Source of the DNA: Cymodocea nodosa | Lineage: Eukaryota; Streptophyta; Magnoliopsida; Alismatales; Cymodoceaceae | Length of the DNA stretch: 64,000 bases | NCBI GenBank assembly: GCA_036874045.1 | Contig: CM072338.1 | Coordinates: 15,646,501 to 15,710,500 of the forward strand | Direction of reading: 5' to 3' | Shown: in pieces, positions 23,395-35,892 of the stretch | Layout of the letters: every line of letters begins with the position of its first letter | Position numbering within the stretch: position 1 is the first letter of the stretch | Program-made: the position numbers and the translations under genes | The notes under the pieces: model-generated | Told to the model about the DNA's origin: nothing | The model's input: only the letters and a program-made list of their open reading frames with translations | The model's database searches: none

Positions 23395-23613
23395 CGTCAT
23401 TACGTGATCTCCGAAAGGAACCTTGACCTCGTCGGAACCCTCGTCAGGAAGGGAGAGAGAGGGCGCTTCTCGCCGCAGTCCACCCGTCCCGTCCGTGCTG
23501 CGCGCTAGAGAAGGAGCGCCACATCTCCGTCTGCCTGTGTGTACGCGAGGAAGGGGGGGCTGCGAGGTCGAGCCCCGTCCGTCGTTCAGCGCGGCAGCGG
23601 AGTTGAGGGAAAA

Positions 23614-26600
23614 ATGGTGGACCCCGGGGGGAAGAAGCGGACGGAGGAAACGGGAGATCCGGCCGACACTAACGAAGGAAGAGAGGTGAAGAAGAAGCGG
23701 ATTGTTCTAACATCGCTGATAAGGAACAAAGCCAAGAGAAGTGCCATCTACGCCAAGCTCAAGCGCGAGAAGAAGATCGAGAAGCGAAAGAGGGCCAAGG
23801 AACGTGATGCTGTGTACAAAAGAGCCGTGGAACTCGGCGAAGAGGTCCATTTTCGTGCTTCCACTCTTGTTTTCATCTAAAGCCAGGTTCCTTACTAGAC
23901 GTCTGATTTTTGCCTTTTTTTCTCCCTCCTAATGCGCAGCCTCCAGAGAAGAAAGTACCTAGAACGATAGAGAACACGAGGGAAGCCGATGAGACCGTCT
24001 GCAAACCAGAGGATGACGAGGTAAGGGTCTGTCGTATCTACTAGCAGTGGTGGCACTGTTACACTTGGTTCGTTCAACTAAAGTAGATGATGTTTTGCAC
24101 ATGTTCTCGACTTCTCGTGAGGTGAAATGCTGCACGCTTAATAATTTATATGCATTTATCAGCATAACACACTTAAGATAATTTATATACATTTGGTGTA
24201 GTATTCTCGTCTTCCTCCCGGAGATTGACTAATGTGTGAAGGAATATAACTTTATGTTCTAAACAAACCCAAGTTTCAGATTTGACTCTCTATCAAATTT
24301 CAAGGCCGAATTATAACCTAGAAGCCTGGAAGAAGGTTTGATTTTTCATTCCTCGTACTACTTGGTGGAGATATTGGCTAGAGTGGAACATGGGGATATT
24401 GTGAGGGACATCAATGGATGACAGCCAGTTTGCCTCCATTTTGTCGATGTGCCTCTGACTGGACAAGGAGGAGTGTGGCTGTGATTGTTTCGGATGTTGA
24501 TGCATTTGCATGACTTCAGTCCTCAGTAACTCTATGATTTGCCTGACTTTTACTTTTTTTAGTTATGGGGGGGAGGGGATTTTTTTGCTTCTTTCTTTCC
24601 TTTTCTCTTTTTCTTGCTTCCTCTTTTGTGGTCTTTATTCCTTGGACTTGTCCTGGAAATCCTTGCTTTGTTTTGTGATAGCTTGCCTATGACTTGTGTA
24701 GTTGCCTTTCGATCTTTCTTGTTTTTAATGGATTTTAATTTATGATTGCTCAAAAAAACCTAGAAGCAAGAACATCAAAAGTACTAAAGCATTCCTACCT
24801 CTAGTATTGTTAGATAACATTACCTTTTGACACTACCAACGTTTTAAGAAAATGTACAATGTACATCATATGGATAATGGGTAATGGGTTAGAGATTAAA
24901 GTAGAGAAATGGTGGTGCTGAAAGAAAGAAGAATAATGAGAAATTGTTATTATTGACTAGGATTGTCCCCTATTACCATTACTTACCTATAGTTAACCCT
25001 CATGTAATATAATAGGAACTCTATATGCTCAATCTATATTTTTTCTAACACTTCCCCTTAATTTAGAGTATTTAGTATACATAGCTTACAATTTACCCTT
25101 ACACAATTAAGATAAAGAAATACATAAATATAAGTTCTAGCAATTGTAGTTAGTCACATGTCTAACGATAGTAGATAGTTGCAATAAGCAAGAAGGAACA
25201 ATGACCTGTTGCATTAACCTTTTTTATAAGGTAATTGCGGATGGTAATTGCAGATGATAACCAACCCTGGTAACTTTTCAGCAATTTGGTGCAGATACAA
25301 TTGTCAAGCATGTTGGCCTTTTCAATGGGTAATGTTGGTATTGAAGGGGATCATTATTTCAGGATATCAGTTTGCACTAGGGCCTGAAGGACTCAGAATT
25401 GGTTGACTTTGCAACTCATGTCTTAGTTGACTACCATGATGGTTTCTACTGAGAATTCAATACCTGATAGCCATGTTTTGCTGTGGTTTTTTTGTTATTT
25501 CTGTACATAAATTAATCAGAGGTGCTGTAGACCAGGACTGGTATGGAATGCAATAGCTCCAACAAAGTTAAATTTTTTGGGTGACAAATTATACATGGGG
25601 TTGGCTTATAGATTGTACTTTTGGAGTATGGGTTGACAGCTTCCAAGTGGGTGTATCTTATTCCTAAATGACTGTGAAACTCTATGGAATATGTTTTTCA
25701 GGTGCCCTACAATTGAGAAGTAGTGAAAAAAAAGCTATCAGATGGAATCAGTTGATGAGATATAGGATGATTGAGTCCAAGATGGAAGTTATGAAAGAAT
25801 ATGTAGGTGACTCTGAGAAGTTCTACCATTGGAAATATGATGGGGCGGGTGGAAGGAAAGAAATCAATGGATATTCCAGGGAACTTCTATGGACGTGGAT
25901 TGCTGGAAGAATATGATTATTAATATAGTGGTGGAATGACGTTTTGGTGGTGCTCTGTTGGAGTTACTTATGCAGGATTTGAAAGTGTGGCACCGTCATG
26001 AAATTCTTCTTTAGATTTTAGTTTTTACCTTGTATTTTCCTAATTAATTTTCTGATTCTCCCCTGGAATCATTGTGGTTTTTGCTTGTTTTGTGCTATCT
26101 GTGTGATAGCATATTTTTCTGGTTTGTTTCAGTTTTTTCAGTTGCAGTAACCTTTATCTTTTCTCACAAGAAAAATACTAGGTGAGCATGAAAGTCATCA
26201 AAACCACAGCATTACTTGTATTTTCCTTATTTATTTTCTGATTCTCCCTTAGAATCATTGTGGTTTTTGCTTGTTTTGTGCTATCTGTGTGACAGCTTAT
26301 TTTTCTGTTTTGTTTCATTTTTTTTAGTTGCAGTGACCTTTATCTTTTCCCACAAGAAAAATACTAGGCAAGCTCAAATGGTATCAAAACCACAATGTTA
26401 AATTGTGGTGGACAGAGGTAGGCAGGCAAACATGCAGATCTCGTTTGGGCACAGGAACACACATTGCACATTTGGTGCACAATGTATGTGCCATATTGTG
26501 TGTAGGAATGTGTTAGACCTGTGAGTTGTTTTCTCATAGGATCACCATGCAGAGATGCAGAGTCGTGCTGGACGTTTGCATGACTGTGAACAGTACACTT

Positions 26601-29600
26601 CCTCTTTTCAGGGGGTATGGGTTCACGTACAGGCGGTAATATCTGGATTAGTTAGAAAGTTATTGATGACAAGAAGCAGACTGTGCACACTGCACTTCCT
26701 CTTTTCAAGGATTACTGGTTCACATACAAGCAGTAATATCTGGATGAGTTGGAAGGGCAGTCATTGACGAAAAGAAGCAGAGATGCAATGGAGATGTGTA
26801 GTTGTGAGCACATGCTAGGTGGTTCTATTGATGAGAGTGACTAGTGTTTCTTCTCTATTGGTTTCTCTTCCTTTTTTCTCTTAAAGTTTAAGCTCTAGTA
26901 CCATGCGTCTTCTCCATCAGTTTTCCTTTTCTTTTAATTAACAAGTAACCTAAACTTACAAATAATTATATGTTAGATAGTATTTGGTAGTGTATCATAT
27001 ATGCAGTATAAAATGGAAGATAATGTTTCGGCCATGCCACAAACACCTACACTGCCAGAGAAAGCTCACAGATATTAAATAACATTATATTCCTTGCAGT
27101 TCAGAAAAATACTGAGATGTTGTTTTGATAAAATGTTGATATTTATTGACAATTTCTTTTTAGGAATCTTGCATTTGACTGATAATCCTTTGCTTGTCAA
27201 ACAAATGCAGTTATTTGCAGTCAATGATGCAGATGAGTTCAGTGCAATTCTGAAAGATGAACGAATGCCAAAGATATTGATAACAACTAACCGCTTTAAT
27301 TCCACTGTAATTTCCATTTATCAAATATTAATTTATATATTTCTTGTTTTATTATTGTAACATTCTATACTTTTTGTAGTAATAGAGTATCTCTCTGTGC
27401 TTGATCTCAAATTTTACTGACTTTTCAGAGAGGTCCTGCATTTATAGAAGAGCTTTTATCAGTTATTCCTAATGCTCACTACTTCAAAAGAGGAACATAT
27501 GAATTGAAAAAGGTATTTTTTTGTGGTATGCTTCTGGATGTTGTAATAATGATTCATATACCCATATGAAGAATGAATCTGCTTTTCTGTAGATTGTTGA
27601 GTACGCTAAGAACAAAGATTTCACATCTGTTATAGTTGTTCACTGTAACCGTAGAGAACCAAGTAAGAGTTTGTCTTACTTTCATAGTTTTATACTATCT
27701 TCACAAATATCAGATACATAGTTTGCAAGTTGCAGTTTCTTATTAGTTTTTATAGAAAGTGATATTTCATGTTTGTTTCTTGTAATCCTATATTTTGTGC
27801 CAATCTTGATTTTAAGGTTCTTTTTTCTCACACGTTCACTTGCCATATATTTTTATCTAATTTTTCAGATGCCCTCCTAATAATTGGATTACCAGATGGG
27901 CCTACCGTGCATTTTAAACTCACCAACCTTGTCCTCCGCAAAGATGTTAAGGTGCAAATTTTTTTTGTGAGGAAATATTTTTTTACCTAGTTTAACGATC
28001 AAAAATCCAAATTTGCCAAGAGATCTTGAAATGATTATCTTTTTTTGAGTGGGAAATGTGGTATCTTTTTCAATAAGCTAATTAGGAGTTTAGGACTAGT
28101 TTACACTAGTTTGTTTCTGAGAAAATACAAGTTTTATTAGCTCTTAAGTATTCTTTGTTTAGGCAGATCCTTTGATTTTGTGAAGAGTTAATGAACAAGT
28201 GTTTATTTATGGGGATGCCAAAGAATGTCCTGTAAATGAATATCCAAGAACCCAAATAAACATGCAAGTTGTAATACATATAACCCAGCACTCCTCAAGC
28301 TGGAACATAAATGTCATTCATGCCTAGCTTATTATATTAAACTTCATTAAACTGAACCATGTTCTGTTCTGCGTTCAATTATCTATCAAAAAATGATTGA
28401 CATTGAAGCCACACCCATCAAGCAGCATTATGGCCTGTCATGCTTCCAGCTATTATGGCACAGCTCAAGTTCCTTATTATCAAGTCACACAACATGAAAA
28501 GTGAAGCCATTGGCAACATAAACTGTTGAATATTTGCCATAATCATCCTCATATGCACAGCTGGGTTTGATTTGTGCAAATATGGACACATTTGCATATA
28601 GGAAGGTGAAAATGATTGTGTTTGAACACACAATCTTTGATTGTTGGCCATGGAAAATTTGTGGATAGCATGTCCATGTCATGAACAAAATTAGGAAAAC
28701 TGTGGGCAACACAGGGCTATAGTGATACTCAGTGGAGTTGCCAAGACCATTGGAGTCACCCTGTAGGCTGGCAACGATTGTGGACAAACCTCATAGTGTT
28801 TGTCAATAGCTGCGGAGGAGGGAGAGGGAAAGGGAGGCATAGGGTGGGTGATGTTGTATGATTTATTGTTGGTGCTAGGAGGGGCCAGTGGTGACTCGAG
28901 TAGGGGTGTCAATTGGTGGCTACTATTTCTGGGAAGTGTTTGTCAGTGTCTGTAGGTGACAATGATCGCTCTTTCTTCCTTCTGTGTTGGTGGATCTAAC
29001 CTTATGTTTCTGGTATCATGTGGTGAGGGAATGGTCAGTGTTTATTATGATAAGGGTTACATATATATATGGTTGCCAATTGTCATGAGCTTTAGGGTTT
29101 AGAGTTTCGGTACTAAATCATAAATTCTAAATATCCTTTAACCTAAATACACATGTAAGACAAAATACATGTTTAACCCAAGATTTTTCAACAAAAACTT
29201 TGGAAACCATGTTTTCTAATATAATTGTTTAATGCCAATGAATCTAGCTGTTAGTATTATTCTCTTATGTTTACTATATATTCTACTTGCCTTTGGCAAT
29301 ATACCTATATTTATCTCAACTAGCATGCCGAACTTTGACACATGTCAGAAATCATGATGATCAAAATGGTGTTCACTTGAATATTGTCAGATGCAAAGCT
29401 TTGGGGGCATATCAGTAAAATTTTGGTATTTCATTTTGTGTTGGTAGAAACTTTGTAAATTTTCTACTATCAGTGGACATGTTGATCGAAGTTTTGAAAA
29501 CTTTAGCTAATGTTTACACTGAAAATAGAACTACTGCTGCCACCGCCTTTTGCTCTTCCCCCTCTGCATTTCTTCATTCTTCCATCAAAGGAACTTGCGT

Positions 29601-32600
29601 TCAAGCCTTCTCTAACCACTAGAAAGTGAGTGCAGCAGCCATAGGAAATCCTTCACTTGCCCCTAGTATAAGTTTAAAATTTCTACAAATAATGCTTTTG
29701 TATAGATTTCAAGAGCAAATGCATATATCTAAGATCTTGATTATTTTTATACTTATTTTCTGTAATTTTTATATATATAGGGGTGTACTTCTAAAAGCAT
29801 GTGTAAGATATTTTATGTAGATATCAAAAGTAAACGCACAGATCTAATTTTTTTTTAAACCATTTTTCTTGCATTTCAGAATATATTTAATTAGCTCTAA
29901 GATGCTTTTACTTGTTTAATTTATGATCCGTGTATATTTGAAGCTGTAAGGCTTACATTTAAAATTTTTGCAAAGTTCATGTTTTCTGTAGATTTCAAGG
30001 AATTTTCTTTTATTTCAGATGAATTTTGTGTAGATCTAAGATTATTTATGTAAATGGTGCTTTCATGGAGATCAAACGAAGACTGCTATAAACATCATTT
30101 TATCGGAATTTTTACTGATTTTAAAATAATTTCGTAATTTTGAATAATTATTAATGGAAAATGCATATACGTTGTATACCATGGTTATAATTATATATTA
30201 TGTTTGTAACTTTGTATATATTATGTTTGTATATATATGAATATTATTTTCTTTTATATTTGAAGATTTTAAATAGGTATTATAATGTATTTTTAATTTC
30301 ATATATTCCTAGAAAATTGTTCTGGTTATTATTGGATGTGTATTTTTTATTACTTTAGCTTGTCTTAAAATTTCACATTGAAATTCGTATTTTTAGACAT
30401 TTTTTGGGGACTTTAGTAAACTTCCATTGAAATGTCCACTGATGTCCGACATGAAGCTGAAGTTAGATTCTTTATATCAACTAGGAAACCATGTAGTTTT
30501 CTAACAATTGATTAATGCTGAGTTTGAATTATGGACAGATGTCTTAGAAGTCGAAGGATTATGTATGTGGAATACATGTTAAATGCAAAGAATAGTAATG
30601 ATAGTGTAACATTAGATGGAACAAGAGAGAGTGGCAAAAGGATATCCTTGAAATTAAAAGGGCAATTTAATACAACACTTACACATTCAACAATTTTGTG
30701 TGGTATAAAGCATTTAAAATAATGTATTTGTTTAAAAGTCTACTTCAGATGAGAATATTTGATGAATAATGCTTTAATAGTAAAATTAAGAAATGAATTC
30801 ATTTAAGATGGAGTAAGTGTAGTGCCACTTGAGACAATGTAGGAGAGATGACTTAGATGGTTGTCCATATGTTAAAGGAGAGACTTACGTGAACTTGTTA
30901 GAAAGAAGTAATAAATTTAGGTGGAACTAAAGGAGATTAAGAAAAAGCCAAAAATTATATGATAAATGATGATGAAAAAGACTCAATTTTTGTTGCTTGG
31001 CCAGGACTTTTGACCTGTAATTTTCCTTGTTTTCCTGTTCTCATTTTTTGTTTCTTCTTTCTTTCTGATCTGATCTTCTTGATCATTCTTCCTCCTTGGA
31101 TGAGACATTGTTATCTAATGAGATAGAGTCATCTTTTCTCAAAAAAAAGAAAGATTCAAATTTTCGTAATATGTTGGGGAATGTAGGATTGGACAGATGG
31201 AGAAAAAGGATTGATTTTGTTGATCCCATATAATTGGTTTGAGATCAATATGTGTGGTGAAGACATTGATACTTTGCTGTTAGCTTATATTAGCCATGAA
31301 GTTTCTAATTGAATTTTTCTTGTATAGAATCATGGAAATCCTACCACCCACATACCTGAGCTGGTATTGAACAATTTTACAACACAGCTTGGAGTTCGCA
31401 TTGGAAGGTTATTGAAATTTTATTAATTGTTGAAATTCTTACTCTAGTTCATTTTATTTAGATGTTGTCCTAATCAAATATCAAAAAACGTAGACGTCAC
31501 CCTTATCTTTATGGATGTAATAATTCTGGTAGTATCTAACACTTTCTAATTTGCAATAATAGGTTAATACAATCTTTGTTTCCTCAAATTCCCAATTTCC
31601 GTGGAAGGCGAGTTGTTACCTTCCATAATCAACGAGACTTTATATTCTTCCGACACCACAGGTACTGTGCTTGTTAAAGAAAGACGTACTTGTTATATTG
31701 TTTCCTGGTGTGCTATATCTGACCTTTTCGCAGTCCTCTTAGAGATGATGATTGGCTTTCATATAGTCTGGGTACTTTCTACGTGTATTACCATTTGTTC
31801 ATTAGCATCTAATTCTCATTGTACTGACAACCATATATCATTATTTATCAGCCTCCCTCCAAATTCACTCAAGTCAAGACTTGGAAAATTACTCAGCCAG
31901 GGAACCAAATAGAAATTGTTCAATTAGTTATCTTTCTAATTAAGTCATAAATTATTAGGCTTTTTTTTGGATTAACTGTTGAACAATTTGAGTATCAAAT
32001 CAATTATTTTAGGGGTATTTGTATAACTTATCTGTCGTACATGAACTTAACTAATTGTAGAGATACATAACTGACCTGTGATCATGATATTCTAGAAATT
32101 CTAAATACATAACTTCTTGTTTGTTTTTACTGGATCTTTGTAATTTTCCCCCCCTCTATTGCCACTGGATTCTGTCGATCAGGTATATTTTTGATGCAAA
32201 GGAGGAAAAAGTTGATCCAAAGGTTAAGAAAGCTAAGGATGCTAAGGTTGCGAAAACTCAACAGAAAGTTGTTGCTCGTCTTCAGGTGATCATTGTCCAT
32301 TCTTCTGATTCTAGTAATAAAATCTGCTTGCCAGTTCCATGCTACTCTTTTTTCTTATTGGAAAACTTATGCAACTTCTATTTTCACAGCTAATCTAATG
32401 AAATAAAACAAACTTGTGCATATCAATGAAGATTTTTGATAATGTATGGATTTGAGCCTGTCTCTTTGTTGTTATGGATCAGAAGATCAATTGTGTCAAC
32501 TGTTATTGGATGTCAATGACATTTAGGGGGGGTTTGTGCACCTGGAATTTGAATTCTGCAGAATTTGAATTCTAACGGAATTTGAATTCTACAGAATTTG

Positions 32601-35600
32601 ACGGAAAGAATTCAAAATCTAGGTGTTTGTGCACGTTCAGGAATTTGACGGAAATTGAATTCCAGGTGTTTGTGCACATGACAGAATTGGAGGGAATTGA
32701 ATAAAATTGATTTTTAATAAAATTAAGTATTGACTTAAAATAATTAGTGAAAATGTAATTAATTTATTAATGAATTGTTGACATTAATAAATGAATATAT
32801 TATTAAAATAAATGTTTATATATCATTTATCATTATATAAAATAAATCAAAAATTACAAAAATTGATAACTTTTTAGTTATAATACATGTTTAAAACAAC
32901 AAAAGGTTAATTATAAATTTTATATTCCTTGTAATGTAATAATAAATAACTTTTATAAAAATATAATTATTATGAAGTGAATAAATGAAAGTAAATAATA
33001 AATAATTATTGAAATACTTTGATTATAAAAAAATATAATTCTAAACATTTTTTAGCCATAAATGACTTTTAAGACTTCGTTTGTGTTAGCCACAGAAAGT
33101 TAGGAAAATTATATGGTTTTTGAAAATTTGATATTATATATTAAATAATATAATATAATAAATAAAATAATAATAATAATTGAATTAAATAATATTTATG
33201 ATTTTAATATTATAAAATTAAATAATATTAATAATAATAAAATAATTAATATTTTTATTTTTAATAAACAAATATTAAAATAATTAATTAAATAAAAAAT
33301 ATTAACAATATATACTTCAACAGGGGAGGGTAAGCGTCGAGCGATCTTTTGGAAAATGAATTCTGACCTTTTAGGTTGGGAATTCATTTTCCCAACCTTT
33401 ACACATGATTGGAATTCAAATTCCTTGGGAATTTGAATTCCAAAATGCACAAACACCTCATGACTCGGAATCTGACGGAAAAAATTTTCAATTCCGTCAG
33501 ATTCCGAGTGCACAAACCCCCCCTTAGGGGCTGTTTGTGGACAAGTAATTGATATAAAAGTGGATTCAGCAATTGACAAGAGCTAGATGATATTGAAAGG
33601 TGTAGGAAAGTCGTTTTGTATCGACCAACTTTTCTAATGCTTGTACACAGTTAAGAATTCAAAAAATTGAAATGAAGGTGCTTGTAGTTTATATCGCAAT
33701 TATTAATTAAAAAATCAATTGAATAAATATCGTTAGTCTATGTTATATATATGTGTGAATCAAACATAAAAAGGAAAATATATTCTGAAATAAAAAGGAG
33801 GTTAGACATATCTTATAATAATAACAAATATAGTTATAACGTAATGTAATTATTTCATAATAAAAATTATTTTATTTTTATAAAAATATATTAATCTTTA
33901 TATAATAATAATAATAATAATAATAATATTGTTTGTATTTTGTATTTTATTAATATTGACACTAACAATGTACAAAAGGCTAGATTGTTTATACTATTAA
34001 TATTATTTTATATTAACATATTATTAATATTATTTTATATTTTATTAATATTATTGTTATATTATAACCAATGGAATATTATTTGGTAACTAAGGTGTAC
34101 GGGAGCAAGTGGTTCCACTGGTCCAGCATCTTGACTCCGCTTGTGTTTTTGTCACTTGGCACTGGGATATTGCAATAATCTCTTCTCCTAGTACCCCTGT
34201 GTTAGGGTTGTTTGGAGCTCTATTCGTCCATTTGTGGAGGGGGGATGCAGTTTGCATCGGGAAGCACTTTTGTAGAATCTGTGCTCGAGATTCTGAAGAA
34301 CAAGCTCTCAACCTCTCATAAACTGCTACTCCTTATGGTCCATGCCATTTGCTGGGTCGTTTTGACTGGTAAAAACACTATAATCTTTAAGGACGTTCTC
34401 ACAGGGGATGATGTTCTTGCTAATCGGGTTTTGATTTCTGAGTTAAAACTCTTCTTGTCTAATTTCTTTTCATTCTTGCATTTTCTTTTTTGGTTTGATA
34501 GACCGATCATCTTGATGAGTTCCTAACTCTGGATGTATCTTATGTTAATATGATTCAACCTATCTTTTCCCTCAAAAAAATATTATATTAATGTCAATAT
34601 TAAATTAATATATTTTCCCCTCAATTTTTGATGTACTGATAAAATATTATATTAAATTATATCGTATGAGTAAAAACTTATATTTATTTTGGAGTAAATT
34701 ACTGTTTGCTGGCTGCACCTTTGGTCAACTTTCAATATACTGCATTGATCTTCAAAAGCAGATAGTCAACTCAACTACCCCAGCTATATTCCGTTAGACA
34801 GTTTAGTCATTCTATACATGTTGTACTAGAACATTTGGTGTTTACAATAATTCGTGACTATTTTACCCTTTAAATAATAATAGCTACTAGATCAAATAAA
34901 CAGTTATTAAATCATGTAATTTCATTTATTCTTCCTTTTATCTCTCTCCCTCCGTCAGTACTAGTTTGCTGTGTTACGGTATCCAATGCTGCTAAGGGAG
35001 GCCACAAGATCAATTGATCGAAGATGAAGAGGGCCTTGACATAGTTCCTGATAGGGGAAAGGAAGGGCCACCTTCATCCATTGCCATCACTGCAACAACC
35101 CCACCTTTTGAACCTTGGTGTGGATGCTGGAAGCAAGGTGAAGTAGTTCTGCCACTTGCCTGCTCAGGTGGAAGTTCGATGATCAGCCGAGGTAGCAACA
35201 TTAGGACCAATGGAGGGCCTGAGAGGCTGATGTAGGAAGCAGGAGAATGAAGCTGTGGATGGTGGAGGCATGAGGGTTGGTTATTATTACAATGATTAAT
35301 TTAATATTATTACAATGACATCACTATTTTAAATTATATTAATATTTTATAATATTAATGTTAATGATGTAGAAGTAATTATTTTATGTAGAAAATACCA
35401 AAACAAATAAGAATATCAACCTCTTATAATTACAATAGATGGTGGTTGGGAAAAGTAAGGCAATTGGATTTATGCATTGTTGGAAAGGTGAAATTTTCAC
35501 TTTACTTTTATTTCTAGACACGTTTTGGCTAAGGAGAACTCATTTGCTTTTACCTTTTTTTTTTATAATTACTTGTACTTTTCTTTTCCTCCCTTTCTTT

Positions 35601-35892
35601 GCGCATAAACCTTTCCTTGATATATTCCCTTTTTAAGTGATTTTGTTTTCCCCATTATGCAGGAATGTGGTCCACGTTTTACTCTCAAGTTAGTCACACT
35701 GCAGCATGGAACGTTTGATACCAAGGGAGGCGAGTATGAGTGGGCACACAAGGTAAATAAATAATACATTGCAACGTAATATTTTCGGGAAGTGATGAGA
35801 ATGAACACTTGATCTCTGGTTCTTACTTCTTTCCTGTCCACTGTACTTTCTAGCCGGAGATGGATACCAGCCGCAGGAGATTCTTCTTATAG
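23614..35892 (+). CDS. RPF1: Ribosome production factor 1 (Brix domain)
   Basis: Eleven exons join in frame: 23614-23844, 23940-24020, 27211-27306, 27429-27512, 27593-27662, 27869-27951, 31328-31407, 31563-31661, 32183-32285, 35663-35752 and 35854-35892 (TAG). The product is 351 residues, the normal RPF1 length. The N-terminus is lysine-rich ([20 protein letters not shown]), then [20 protein letters not shown]. The Brix domain covers about 125-330, with [63 protein letters not shown] and [16 protein letters not shown]. The tail is [14 protein letters not shown]1 acts in the nucleolus in 60S subunit assembly and rRNA maturation. All introns are GT-AG; the first donor (GAG/GTCCAT) is weak but the phase and protein fit. 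The gene is spread over 12.3 kb because introns 2, 6 and 9 each exceed 3 kb and hold transposons. Confidence 0.95.
24326..24758 (+). mobile_element. 5'-truncated LINE tail with target-site duplication
   Basis: Flanked by the direct repeat AACCTAGAAGC at 24315-24325 and 24757-24767, with a short A run (24752-24758) just before the right copy. The body has no intact frame. Poly-A plus an 11-bp target duplication is the hallmark of LINE-type insertion. It sits in RPF1 intron 2. Confidence 0.75.
26031..26402. repeat. Tandem duplication, 186-bp unit, two copies
   Basis: TGTATTTTCCT, ATCATTGTGGTTTTTGCTTG, GCTATCTGTGTGA and ACAAGAAAAATACTAGG recur in the same order with exactly 186-bp spacing (26031 and 26217). 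The copies differ at scattered sites. It lies in RPF1 intron 2 and has no coding sense. Confidence 0.9.
26594..26780. repeat. Tandem duplication, about 97-bp unit
   Basis: CACTTCCTCTTTTCA, GGTTCAC, GTAATATCTGGAT and the AAGAAGCAG end recur with about 97-bp spacing, with more divergence than the 186-bp repeat nearby. In RPF1 intron 2. Confidence 0.8.
30830..31265 (+). mobile_element. Degraded RTE-like LINE end, split by a second LINE tail
   Basis: Around 30836-30990 the plus strand reads as a frame-broken match to the C-terminus of a plant LINE reverse transcriptase (the LRWFGHV..RP region). The ending GATGGAGAAAAAGG, TTGATCCCATATAATTGG resumes at about 31190-31230. Between them, 30992-31149 is a separate A-tailed piece (ends TTTTCTC plus an A run) flanked by AAAGACTCAATTTT and AAAGATTCAAATTTT, an imperfect target duplication. 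This looks like one LINE nested in another, inside RPF1 intron 6. Confidence 0.5.
32526..33523. mobile_element. PIF/Harbinger-type non-autonomous transposon, 998 bp
   Basis: Perfect 16-bp terminal inverted repeats GGGGGGGTTTGTGCAC at 32526-32541 and 33508-33523 (reverse complement), continuing imperfectly for about 12 more bases. It is flanked by the 3-bp duplication TTA (32523-32525 and 33524-33526), the size and sequence preferred by PIF/Harbinger transposases. The motif GTTTGTGCA recurs inside the left end (about 32624 and 32669) and inverted at the right end (about 33449), like subterminal transposase sites. The middle is AT-rich and has no transposase. It lies in RPF1 intron 9. Confidence 0.9.
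34083..34580 (+). mobile_element. 5'-truncated LINE, reverse transcriptase C-terminus
   Basis: The plus-strand frame reads [20 protein letters not shown], similar to the WxxWxERNxRIF end of plant LINE ORF2. It is followed by an untranslated tail ending CCCTCAAAAAAA. The direct repeat AATATTAT at 34075-34082 and 34579-34586 could be the target duplication, although the surroundings are AT-rich. In RPF1 intron 9. Confidence 0.55.

Noticed and set aside
24870..25100. Sequence resembling the 'TAACACTTCCCCT' leader of Copia-type elements
   Set aside because: Only a short phrase matches memory; no LTR ends, PBS or coding remnants found.
34861..35260. Open frames around 35014-35235 in RPF1 intron 9
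   Set aside because: Short, without domains or splice support, and within a well-supported intron.
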